Assembly: GCA_964515945.1 (NCBI GenBank)
Contig: CAZEWY010000087.1
Location: 1-13,506, forward strand
DNA: 13,506 bases
Direction: 5' to 3'
From: CAYQQJ01 sp964515945
Lineage (GTDB): Bacteria; Pseudomonadota; Gammaproteobacteria; Pseudomonadales; Cellvibrionaceae
A program made the translations under genes and the position numbers. Below are positions 6,058-12,275 of this stretch, piece by piece. The notes under the pieces are model-generated. The model had not been told where the DNA came from and searched no databases. It saw only the letters and a program-made list of their open reading frames with translations. How positions within the stretch are numbered: the stretch's first letter is position 1; each line of letters begins with the position of its first letter.

Positions 6058-6468
6058 ATGGAGTGGATCCAGAACAACGAGACCCTGGCCTGGTGGCTGT
6101 TTGTTATTTCGGTCAGCGCTTTTCTGCTGACCCTGATAGCGGTGCCGCTGACCCTGGTTCGGTTATCGCCCGATCATTTCATTGCCAATCAGCAGTCACG
6201 GCTTTCAAGTCCTTCAACCGTGAGTCATCCAGTGATCCGTACGCTGTGGGAGCTGACCAAGTTCATCCTGGGTGTGGCGCTGGTCGTGCTGGGAATCCTG
6301 ATGCTGGTGCTGCCGGGGCAGGGTGTTATTACCATTCTTATCGGCGTCATGTTGTTGAGGTTCCCGGGCAAGTATCGCCTGGAGCGTTGGATACTGGGCC
6401 GGAAGCGGGTACTGCGGTCCGCCAACTGGCTGCGCCGGAAGGCGGGGCGGGAGCCTCTCCGGATATGA
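6058..6468 (+). CDS. PGPGW-type small transmembrane protein
   Basis: From ATG 6058 the protein has 136 residues. It has a hydrophobic segment at about 11-35, a polar loop, then a second hydrophobic block at about 68-101 (FILGVALVVLGILMLVLPGQ followed by GVITILIGVMLL). It ends in a basic tail with FPGKYRLERW and RKR/RRK clusters. The LPGQGV turn between two short membrane segments and the following FPG...W are characteristic of the 'putative transmembrane protein PGPGW' family, whose function is unknown. I choose 6058 because it follows the ligD stop by 11 nt, while the longer frame from 5977 overlaps ligD and has unlikely sequence. The ribosome-binding site is weak (GGAG overlapping the ligD stop, about 15 nt away), which suggests translational coupling to ligD. 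Confidence 0.82.
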   Translation: MEWIQNNETLAWWLFVISVSAFLLTLIAVPLTLVRLSPDHFIANQQSRLSSPSTVSHPVIRTLWELTKFILGVALVVLGILMLVLPGQGVITILIGVMLLRFPGKYRLERWILGRKRVLRSANWLRRKAGREPLRI

Positions 6469-6496
6469 ACTGCCAACGACAACCAAGGAGCCCCCC

Positions 6497-6967
6497 ATGT
6501 CCAGACGCGCACAATTCCATCAACCGCGGATCCACAACCAAGCCTTGAGCAATAGCCTGCGGCTGTTTGACGGCACACGGCAATGGTTCGAAATGATGAC
6601 GGCTTCGGCCACCACCATAGGTTGGCGTTTTGCCGGGTTCCAGCAGGACCTGGCTGGCAGCCGGCCGCGAACGTCCGAACTGACCCGTATGATTTCGGAG
6701 AAACAGGCGGCCTGGCTTCAGGCAAATGGGGCGCTGGTGAGGTGGCAGGCGTCGCTGCTGCGGCAGGCCTGGAGCGGGCCGAACATCTGGCGGGCGGCAA
6801 GTCTTGCGGCAGGTAGGGCCACCGCCAGCCAGTGGCTGACCCTATCCAGCCGCTGGACAGCCCTGAGCCTCAATGGCTTCAGTCAGGTTATGAGGCCCTA
6901 CCACAGCCGAAGCACTGCCAACGCGCGGCGTCTGACGCGACAGAATATCAGTGGGGGGAGACGCTGA
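6497..6967 (+). CDS. hypothetical helical, phasin-like protein
   Basis: The 156-residue protein starts at ATG 6497 with AAGGAG about 8 nt upstream. It is rich in Ala, Arg, Trp, Gln and Ser and looks mostly helical and amphipathic, with several spaced tryptophans (WF, WR, WLQ, WQAS, WSGPNIWRA, QWLTLSSRW). There is no membrane segment, signal peptide or cysteine. The general look recalls phasins, amphipathic proteins that coat polyhydroxyalkanoate granules, but I see no diagnostic motif and do not rely on the call. The basic tail (ANARRLTRQNISGGRR) could contact nucleic acid or lipid. It lies 28 nt after the PGPGW gene and 3 nt before the MarC-family gene, so it is inside the same transcription unit. 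Confidence 0.75.
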   Translation: MSRRAQFHQPRIHNQALSNSLRLFDGTRQWFEMMTASATTIGWRFAGFQQDLAGSRPRTSELTRMISEKQAAWLQANGALVRWQASLLRQAWSGPNIWRAASLAAGRATASQWLTLSSRWTALSLNGFSQVMRPYHSRSTANARRLTRQNISGGRR

Positions 6968-6970
6968 TCC

Positions 6971-7636
6971 ATGCTCCCAAGCGTCAGCGTTACGGAGACA
7001 GCCGCCAGCGTTACCGAGACAGCGATAGTCTCGCTGACTCTGTTTTTCGCCACCATAGGTCCCCTCGACGGGGCGGCCATATTTGCCGCGCTCACCGTGG
7101 GGGCCACGTCTCAGGCGCGACGCTCCATGGCCCTGCGCGGAACCTTGATTGCCTCGGTGGTACTTTTGACCTTTGCCCTGGTGGGCGAGGCACTGCTGAC
7201 CAGTCTCGGCATCTCCATGGCGGCTTTGCGGGCATCGGGAGGAATACTGCTGCTGTTGATTGGCATCGACATGGTCTTTGCGCGGCCATCCGGCGGGACT
7301 TCCACCACTTATGAAGAAAACCGGGAGGCGGTCTCCAAGCATGATCTGGCCGTATTTCCCCTGGCGACGCCGCTCATTGCGGGGCCTGGCGCCATGGGCG
7401 CCGCCATCTTGCTGATGGCGAACACCAATGGCGAGTTCCTCCTGCAGGTCACCGTCATTGGCTCTCTGCTCGCCATTCTGTTGCTGACATTGGCGTCGCT
7501 GCTGGTGGCCGTGCGGATGCAGCATGTTCTCGGTGTGACCGGAATGCACGTTATCAGCCGTATATTCGGCGTTTTATTGGCCGCGCTTGCGGTTCAGTTT
7601 ATTTTTGACGGTATCGCCCAAAGCGGACTGCTCTAG
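6971..7636 (+). CDS. MarC family (UPF0056) inner-membrane protein
   Basis: The 221-residue protein has about six hydrophobic segments. MarC-family signatures are visible: ATIGPLDGAAIF at about 27-38 (the family usually has NP in this region), FPLATPLIAGPGAM at about 129-142, and a C-terminal GMHVISRIFGVLLAALAVQF at 191-210 ending in IFDG. Despite the name, E. coli MarC is not shown to cause multidrug resistance and the substrate of the family is unknown. The N-terminus carries a 21-bp tandem duplication coding SVTETAA-SVTETAI. The start follows the previous stop by 3 nt, with a GGGGGGAG ribosome-binding site, and closes the run of co-directional genes that begins at 4170. Confidence 0.9.
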   Translation: MLPSVSVTETAASVTETAIVSLTLFFATIGPLDGAAIFAALTVGATSQARRSMALRGTLIASVVLLTFALVGEALLTSLGISMAALRASGGILLLLIGIDMVFARPSGGTSTTYEENREAVSKHDLAVFPLATPLIAGPGAMGAAILLMANTNGEFLLQVTVIGSLLAILLLTLASLLVAVRMQHVLGVTGMHVISRIFGVLLAALAVQFIFDGIAQSGLL

Positions 7637-7762
7637 CGGGCTGGTGACAGCCACCGCAACCCTGTGAGGGAATTCCCCCTCTGTAAATTTCCCCGTGCGA
7701 ATCCCCGATTAACGACTATCCTTTCTAGGAACTGGTTGTGTTTCCGCTCGTGCAAAACGGAT

Positions 7763-7783
7763 CACAATGGCAATCGCATTGTG
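7763..7783 (+). promoter_or_regulatory. CACAATG-N7-CATTGTG dyad upstream of the small membrane protein
   Basis: CACAATG at 7763-7769 and CATTGTG at 7777-7783 form a perfect 7-bp dyad with a 7-nt spacer, ending 21 nt before the chosen GTG start. It could be a repressor site or a leader hairpin. Elsewhere in the gap 7637-7804 I see only a weak GAGGG-AATTCC-CCCTC hairpin after the MarC-family gene, which may end that unit. Confidence 0.35.
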
Positions 7784-7804
7784 GCTGATATAGAGGTTTG
7801 GTCA

Positions 7805-8095
7805 GTGTATAGAATTACGACGATTATAACGACAGAGCTTAAAAAGAAGGTCTGGAACAGCTCTCTGCAACTGGCGGTCGCAGGGCTGATTCTCTATTAC
7901 GTTGCCATGGTCCTTGGCTCCGGCTATGCCTGCGGGCCGGGCAACAGCGATATCACCGAGGGTGTCTTCACCTGCACCTACAATAAAATGCCTGTCATTT
8001 ACCAGGTGGGCATCGTCATGGGTATTGCCCTGGCATCTCTGTGTTTGGGCAGGGCCGTGAGCCTGCTGGAAAAGCGCAGGCTCGACGCGGAATAA
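7805..8095 (+). CDS. small two-helix membrane protein of unknown function
   Basis: I read this as a 96-residue protein from GTG 7805, because AGAGG at 7792-7796 lies 8 nt before it. The frame is open to an ATG at 7664, but that extra part is a non-hydrophobic, Cys/Arg-rich stretch with the look of non-coding sequence. The protein has a basic N-terminus, a membrane segment at about 21-38 (LQLAVAGLILYYVAMVLG), an external loop with two cysteines (GYACGPGN and FTCTYNK) that could form a disulfide, a second membrane segment at about 66-83, and a charged end (EKRRLDAE). No family is recognised. The next gene is convergent. Confidence 0.65.
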   Translation: MYRITTIITTELKKKVWNSSLQLAVAGLILYYVAMVLGSGYACGPGNSDITEGVFTCTYNKMPVIYQVGIVMGIALASLCLGRAVSLLEKRRLDAE

Positions 8096-8111
8096 GTCAC
8101 TTAACGAATGC

Positions 8112-8132
8112 TCGGGAAGCCGCTATTCCCGA
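8112..8132. terminator. 7-bp hairpin between convergent genes
   Basis: TCGGGAA (8112-8118) pairs with TTCCCGA (8126-8132) around a 7-nt loop. It lies just after the stop of the small membrane protein gene and overlaps the last codons of the reverse 90-aa gene. No T-run follows on either strand, so it is only a candidate bidirectional terminator. Confidence 0.35.
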
Positions 8133-8395
8133 ACGAACTTGAAGAAGCGGCTCTCGTTGCCCTTGATGGACTCCTGATACAGAAAAGTCAGGTGCTTTTT
8201 GTCAAAGGTGTCGAAAAATTCATCCCATTCGATGTCTTCCAGGTCATCATCGGCCTCATCAAATTTTACCCGCAACAGACCGGCGCCATCATCAGTGTTT
8301 TCCGTGTTTTTGACGATGGCTGGCGCACCATCGCGCTCCTCGACCCATTTCCGGATTGTGTCATGATCCTGCGTTTTCGCCGCTTTTGATCCCAT
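8123..8395 (-). CDS. conserved 90-aa acidic protein (family often mislabelled glucan branching enzyme)
   Basis: The 90-residue protein starts at 8395 with GGGAGG about 7 nt upstream on the reverse strand. It contains DHDTIRKWVEERDGAPAIVK near the N-terminus, an acidic middle (FDEADDDLEDIEWDEFFDTF) and a C-terminal FLYQ...ESRFFKFV. I recognise this layout from short proteobacterial proteins that databases often carry as '1,4-alpha-glucan branching enzyme'. At 90 residues, with no glycoside-hydrolase motif, that name cannot be right. These proteins are single-domain, soluble and of unknown function. The DHDTIRKW motif, where the residue after H is acidic in a run of polar residues, may be a binding surface. 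The gene lies downstream of the ExoD-family gene on the same strand with an 85-bp gap. Confidence 0.85.
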   Translation of the reverse strand: MGSKAAKTQDHDTIRKWVEERDGAPAIVKNTENTDDGAGLLRVKFDEADDDLEDIEWDEFFDTFDKKHLTFLYQESIKGNESRFFKFVRE

Positions 8396-8446
8396 GATAG
8401 ATCCTCCCGAAGTTGCGGTTGTGGCAATACAAAGCTCTTAATGTCA

Positions 8447-8472
8447 GCCTTGACTAAATAAAGGCAAAGCCT
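8447..8472 (-). terminator. possible weak terminator after the ExoD-family gene
   Basis: On the reverse strand, just past the ExoD-family stop at 8481, the sequence holds a short AGGC-TTT-GCCT hairpin followed by a T-rich stretch (TTATTTAG). It also contains an alternative stem GCCTT/AAGGC. The stem is only 4-5 bp, so confidence is low. The rest of the gap to 8396 includes the ribosome-binding site of the 90-aa gene. Confidence 0.25.
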
Positions 8473-8480
8473 GCGCCAGG

Positions 8481-9062
8481 TCAGCCGATCAGCAGGTAGA
8501 TGGCGCCACCCACGGCCGCTGCTCCGAAAGCGAAACCGATGAGAATGACCAAGCCATCCCGCGCCGTAAGTCCGAGTCCCAGCAAGGCTATGGCGGAGGA
8601 GGGAATGGTGTCGGCTAAGGGCACAACTTCCAGAAAGGGCATGAACAGGGCCAGAAAAATACAAATGCCGCCTATCACTCTCGCCGCCACGGCTGTGGTC
8701 AATACCCGAATGCGGGGTTTGATAACCCGATCAATACGGCGGGTGACAGGTTTGATTTTCTCCGTCGCCTTTTCGAATTTTTCTCTTTTGAAGCTGAGCT
8801 TGCGCAGCTTTTTCGGCAGCCAGGGCGATCGGCGACCGAATACCAGCTGCGCGGCTATTAAAACAATGGCTAAAGCGATAACTGTCGGCACACCGGGAAT
8901 GCCTCCGGTAGGCAAGACGATGATCAAGGCAGTCGCCAGCAGCATAGGTCCATAGCCTCGATCCTCGAAGGCATCAACCATGGTGCCCAGAGAGAGTTGA
9001 TCGCCGTCTGCGTTCTCGTCTATCTGTTCTATAACCGCGGTGAGGTTCATTGACTCTGGCAT
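8481..9062 (-). CDS. ExoD family membrane protein
   Basis: The 193-residue protein begins with a soluble part containing LSLGTMVDAFEDRGYGPMLL, then hydrophobic stretches at about 40-75 (including VLPTGGIPGVPTVIALAIVL). A basic amphipathic section follows (about 83-120), then more membrane helices to the end (ICIFLALFMPFLEVVPLADT and AIALLGLGLTARDGLVILIG). The N-terminal LGxxVDAFEDRGYG, the PxGGIPG turn and the RDGL...G ending are signatures of the ExoD family. Rhizobial ExoD affects exopolysaccharide output and alkali tolerance; the molecular function is unknown. Met1 at 9062 has no strong ribosome-binding site, and Met5 at 9050 is an alternative. It is divergent from trkH, so both may be controlled from 9063-9267. 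Confidence 0.85.
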   Translation of the reverse strand: MPESMNLTAVIEQIDENADGDQLSLGTMVDAFEDRGYGPMLLATALIIVLPTGGIPGVPTVIALAIVLIAAQLVFGRRSPWLPKKLRKLSFKREKFEKATEKIKPVTRRIDRVIKPRIRVLTTAVAARVIGGICIFLALFMPFLEVVPLADTIPSSAIALLGLGLTARDGLVILIGFAFGAAAVGGAIYLLIG

Positions 9063-9267
9063 GGTGTGCCCCGGGGATCGTCGTCATAGAAACTAGACAT
9101 TTCAAACGTTTCCCGGTTCGCCGCGGATTCTTCGCGGATCTACAGCGTTATCGGAAGAATATTTACGAAAAATTTACACAAACAGCGCTGATTCCGAATA
9201 GAACCTTTACGGCTACAGGCATTAGGCTGTCGGGCATCCCGAATAGAAACGCATACTGGATCCCGGT
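9063..9267. promoter_or_regulatory. divergent intergenic region upstream of trkH
   Basis: The 205 bp between the ExoD-family gene and trkH contain a 10-bp direct repeat CCGAATAGAA at 9194-9203 and 9239-9248 (45-bp period, about four helical turns). They also hold a CCGCG-N7-CGCGG hairpin at 9121-9137. An AT-rich block (about 9158-9180) could contain a promoter, but I cannot place -35/-10 boxes firmly. The repeats are candidate regulator sites, possibly for the broken KdpE-like regulator downstream. Confidence 0.35.
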
Positions 9268-10734
9268 GTGGCATCATCACGTTATACGAAAGCTTTGACA
9301 TCGGCGCACTTGGGCGCGGTGCTGGTGTTCTTCTTCAGTTTATCCATGCTGCCGCCCGCCTTTGTTGGTCTCTACTTCCATGAAGAGTCCGTCTGGGCTT
9401 TTTTGGGGACCTTTATTTTGGCGGGTACTGTCGGATTGGCCGGCATAGGTCTCACCCGAGGCCGCAAGTCGACGCTGAAACATCGCGACGGATTCCTGGT
9501 GCTGGTTACCTTCTGGATACTGCTGTCGCTGATCGGTGCCTTGCCCTTTGTTGCCAGCCAGGAACTGAGCCTCGGCCTTACCAATGCCTTGTTTGAGGCC
9601 ATATCGGGTATTACAACGACTGGTGGCTCCATCCTTACCGATATTGATGGCGCTCCCAAGGCTTTTCTGTACTATCGCGCGCAGCTTAATTTCCTCGGCG
9701 GCCTGGGCATTATTGTACTCGCCGTGGCCATATTGCCCATTACCGGTATAGGTGGCGCGCAGCTTTATCAATCCGAAGTTCCAGGTCCTTCCAAGGATGA
9801 AAAAATTACGCCGCGCCTCGCGGACACCGCAAGGCGGTTGTGGCTGATTTATGCCCTCCTGGCGGTGGCATGTTGCCTCAGCTACGGGCTCGCGGGGATG
9901 GGATGGTTTGATGCCCTGTGCCACAGTTTGTCCACCGTGTCCCTGGGTGGCTTCTCCACGCACGGTGCCAGCCTGGGTTACTACGACAACGCGGCGATTG
10001 AGGTTGTGGGCGGTGTCTTTTCCATCCTTGCCGCCGTCAATTTCGCCCTCTATTTTGCCGCGTTTCAACACCGTAATTTGAAGCCCCTGCTTGCAAATCC
10101 CGAGGTACGTTTCTTTTTATTCATACTGACCGTCGTTGTCGGCTTTACCTGTAGTTACCTTTACACTACCGACACCTTTTTCGTCGGTAAGGCGCTGCAT
10201 CATGGCTTTTTTCAGTCAGTATCGGTGATGACTGGCAATGGTCTTAGCACTCACCATTACCCCCAATGGCCAGTGCCCATTGCTTTGGTGCTCATACTTA
10301 GCAGTTTTTTCGGCGGTTGCGTGGGTTCCACTTGCGGTGGATTGAAAGCCATGCGCTGCCTGATGCTTTATAAGCAGAGCATTGCACAAATTGACCAATC
10401 CATTCATCCCAGGGCGATACTCAGGGTAAAATTGGGCGGCAAGGTTGTCGAGCCCCATATCATGCAGTCGGTCTGGGCTTTTTTCTTTGCTTATATAAGT
10501 ATCACGATTATGTTTGTGGTCGGGCTGGTACTCGCGGGCGAAGATATACTGACCGCGTTCGGAACCACCGCCGCCAGTATCAACAATATGGGGATTGGTT
10601 ACGGAGCCACGGCGGGAGGTTTCGATGTGCTCACGGATCCCGGCAAGTGGCTGATGTGTCTGGCCATGCTGTTCGGCCGGCTGGAAATCTTTCCTATACT
10701 GATCCTGATGTCGCGAAAAACCTGGAGCTACTAG
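9268..10734 (+). CDS. trkH: TrkH family potassium uptake protein
   Basis: The 488-residue membrane protein has the four pore repeats of the TrkH/KtrB family: SGITTTGGSIL at 113-123, STVSLGGFSTHG at 222-233, SVMTGNGLSTHHYPQWP at 319-335, and SINNMGIGYG at 437-446. It also has the FFGGCVGSTCGGLKAMR segment at 348-363 and the C-terminal MLFGRLEIFPILIL at 467-480. TrkH forms the K+-conducting subunit and normally works with a cytosolic TrkA-type gating protein, which is not in this window. The only reasonable start is GTG 9268, since the frame closes at a TAG at 9244-9246, and the N-terminus then matches the family. No good ribosome-binding site is visible. The third pore motif (TGNGL in place of the more usual TTTGF) is a variant. 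The sensor frame starts 1 nt after the stop. Confidence 0.93.
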   Translation: MASSRYTKALTSAHLGAVLVFFFSLSMLPPAFVGLYFHEESVWAFLGTFILAGTVGLAGIGLTRGRKSTLKHRDGFLVLVTFWILLSLIGALPFVASQELSLGLTNALFEAISGITTTGGSILTDIDGAPKAFLYYRAQLNFLGGLGIIVLAVAILPITGIGGAQLYQSEVPGPSKDEKITPRLADTARRLWLIYALLAVACCLSYGLAGMGWFDALCHSLSTVSLGGFSTHGASLGYYDNAAIEVVGGVFSILAAVNFALYFAAFQHRNLKPLLANPEVRFFLFILTVVVGFTCSYLYTTDTFFVGKALHHGFFQSVSVMTGNGLSTHHYPQWPVPIALVLILSSFFGGCVGSTCGGLKAMRCLMLYKQSIAQIDQSIHPRAILRVKLGGKVVEPHIMQSVWAFFFAYISITIMFVVGLVLAGEDILTAFGTTAASINNMGIGYGATAGGFDVLTDPGKWLMCLAMLFGRLEIFPILILMSRKTWSY

Positions 10735-10735
10735 T

Positions 10736-11605
10736 GTGCCCCATCTGAATCATTTAAGAGCCCTTGCCAGTGAAAGATCCAGGGATTTCGTCCTTGCCAC
10801 CCTGGTCATGGCGTTGACGTCGCTCATTGCCGTGGCGGTTGGACAGTTGCTGGCTCCCCACAATGTGCTCTTGGTTTTTTTCCTCGGCGTCCTGGCGGTG
10901 GCCGTGAAAACCAGCGTGTTTCCGGCACTGTGGAGTGCTGTGCTGGGGTTTCTCGCCTACAACTTCTTTTTTACGGAACCTCACCATACGTTCGAAATCA
11001 TGCACCGCGATGATTTGCTGACGGCCATCTTCTTTTTGTTGCTGTCTGGTGTCACTGGCAAACTGGCGGCGCAACTAAGGCACCACATCCTGGCCCTCGA
11101 GGTGAGCGGCCAGCAGATACAGGATCTTCTAAACCTCAGCCACCAGCTTGCGAGTGCGCCCGACAGTGCCCATATCGAGGGTATTGCCGTCAGGTTCATG
11201 CACAGCCGTTTTGCTACCTGCGTGTTGCTGTTGCGGAGGGCAGGCGAGCGGGAGCTTGTCGTGGCCGCCAGTGCTGGAAGTGCGCGGGTTATCTCCCCCG
11301 GTGCTCTTGTTATCGCCCGGCAACTATGGGACGCCGCGGACACATCTCAACTGACGGCGACCGCCGATGGGTTTATTTTCCTGCGTTTGGCTTCCGCGCA
11401 GAAAACGCTGGCGTTGATTGCAATCGCCACGGAAGATCCCAGATCAAGGACGACTATATCAGGATCATCCAGAGCTATGAGACGCAAACCATCGGCGCCA
11501 TTGGACGCTTCCAGTATTGCCGGATCGCGACGGTCAGTCGGTGTTGAAGGAGCTGAGGAGCTGGAGCCAGGTTCCCGTGCTGGTACTCTCCGTCCGCTCC
11601 AGTGA
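10736..11605 (+). pseudogene. DUF4118/GAF sensor of KdpD type, frameshifted and without kinase domain
   Basis: The frame starts at GTG 10736, 1 nt after trkH. Residues about 16-118 are the four-helix KdpD-type DUF4118 membrane domain (LLVFFLGVLAVAV, ALWSAVLGFLAYNFFFTEP, LLTAIFFLLLSGVTGKLAAQ). A coiled linker (SGQQIQDLLNLSHQLASA) and a GAF-like domain follow to about residue 234 (ALIAIATED). After that the frame turns to Ser/Arg-rich nonsense. The expected continuation, QIKDDYIRIIQSYETQTIGA, is in another frame from base 11440, so about one base has been lost near 11438-11441. No H-box, N, G1 or G2 motif of a histidine kinase follows; KdpE-like sequence begins almost at once. This sensor cannot phosphorylate. 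The N-terminal KdpD ATP-binding domain is also absent, as in some trkH-linked homologues. An assembly error is an alternative. Confidence 0.75.
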
Positions 11606-12062
11606 AAAGGAAAAGGTTGAGGCTTTGGATAATGGTGCCAATGACTATGTTACCAAGCCATTCGGCATCAAGGAGTTCATGGCACGCATACGAGTACTGC
11701 TGAGGACTGGGGACGGCAACCCAGCATCAGCCGGTAGTACCTGTTTTCAATCCGGAGCTCTGAAAATTGATTTCAGCCGCCGTCTGGTAACCCTGGATGG
11801 CGAAGAAATTCAGTTGTCCCGCAAGGAATATGCGCTTCTGACTATGCTTGCCCAGAATGCTGATCATGTCGTGACGCAACAACATTTACTGACCGACATC
11901 TGGGGCGCTACCCACCGTCACGATACACATTACCTGCGCATCTTTGTCGGTCGCATACGGCAAAAGCTCGGCGACGATCCGGCGACCCCAACCTTTATCC
12001 GGACGGAGCAGGGTGTGGGCTACCGCCTTGTTTCCGACGCCAATCAAACCGCTAAATCCTGA
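11517..12062 (+). CDS. kdpE: KdpE-like response regulator, 5'-truncated, without phospho-acceptor Asp
   Basis: The first in-frame start is TTG 11517. The preserved sequence begins at LPDRDG, just after where the receiver's phospho-acceptor Asp would be, and continues with VPVLVLSVR, EKVEALDNGANDYVTKPFG (conserved Lys47 of this fragment) and a complete OmpR/PhoB winged helix at about 79-173 (LSRKEYALLTMLAQ, HYLRIFVGRIRQKLGDDP, RTEQGVGYR). KdpE family members activate K+-transport genes after phosphorylation by KdpD. Here about 50 N-terminal receiver residues are missing, so phosphorylation cannot occur. The DNA-binding domain could still fold if translated from TTG, but no ribosome-binding site supports this. 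The frame overlaps the end of the sensor frame. Together they read as one internal deletion through a sensor/regulator pair; I treat it as probably non-functional. Confidence 0.75.
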   Translation: MPDRDGQSVLKELRSWSQVPVLVLSVRSSEKEKVEALDNGANDYVTKPFGIKEFMARIRVLLRTGDGNPASAGSTCFQSGALKIDFSRRLVTLDGEEIQLSRKEYALLTMLAQNADHVVTQQHLLTDIWGATHRHDTHYLRIFVGRIRQKLGDDPATPTFIRTEQGVGYRLVSDANQTAKS

Positions 12063-12275
12063 ATCCATCCGCTCGACCTTCAGCTGAATTCGCCCAGACT
12101 ATTTCCCGTCCGCTGGTACAGTATTTGCTTTTTTCATAAATACAGTAGCAAACACTGGCTCAGGTTGACTCTGAGACGAGCAGTCCAGTAACCCAAGTGT
12201 AATCGCTACAAATATGAATGTTTGGTCAGCGATGCTTCCGGGAATCGACTGCCAATACCCAAGGAGAAGCTTTAC
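12063..12275. promoter_or_regulatory. intergenic region with an 11-bp inverted repeat
   Basis: An inverted repeat CAGTATTTGCT (12119-12129) / AGCAAACACTG (12147-12157) has one mismatch and a 17-nt AT-rich spacer. It lies about 120 bp upstream of the ligase-like gene and could be an operator or a hairpin ending the trkH cluster. TACAAAT at 12207-12213 might be a -10 element. I see no coding frame with a plausible product in this stretch. Confidence 0.4.

Noticed and set aside
6842..7549. 235-aa reverse open frame
   Set aside because: It is antisense to the phasin-like and MarC-family genes, His/Gln/Gly-rich, and has no recognisable domain.
7664..7804. N-terminal extension of the small membrane protein from ATG 7664
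   Set aside because: The extension has no ribosome-binding site, spans a dyad, and reads like non-coding sequence; GTG 7805 is better supported.
9340..10071. 243-aa reverse open frame
   Set aside because: It lies wholly antisense to trkH and is Gln/Gly-rich, as expected from reading membrane-protein codons backwards.
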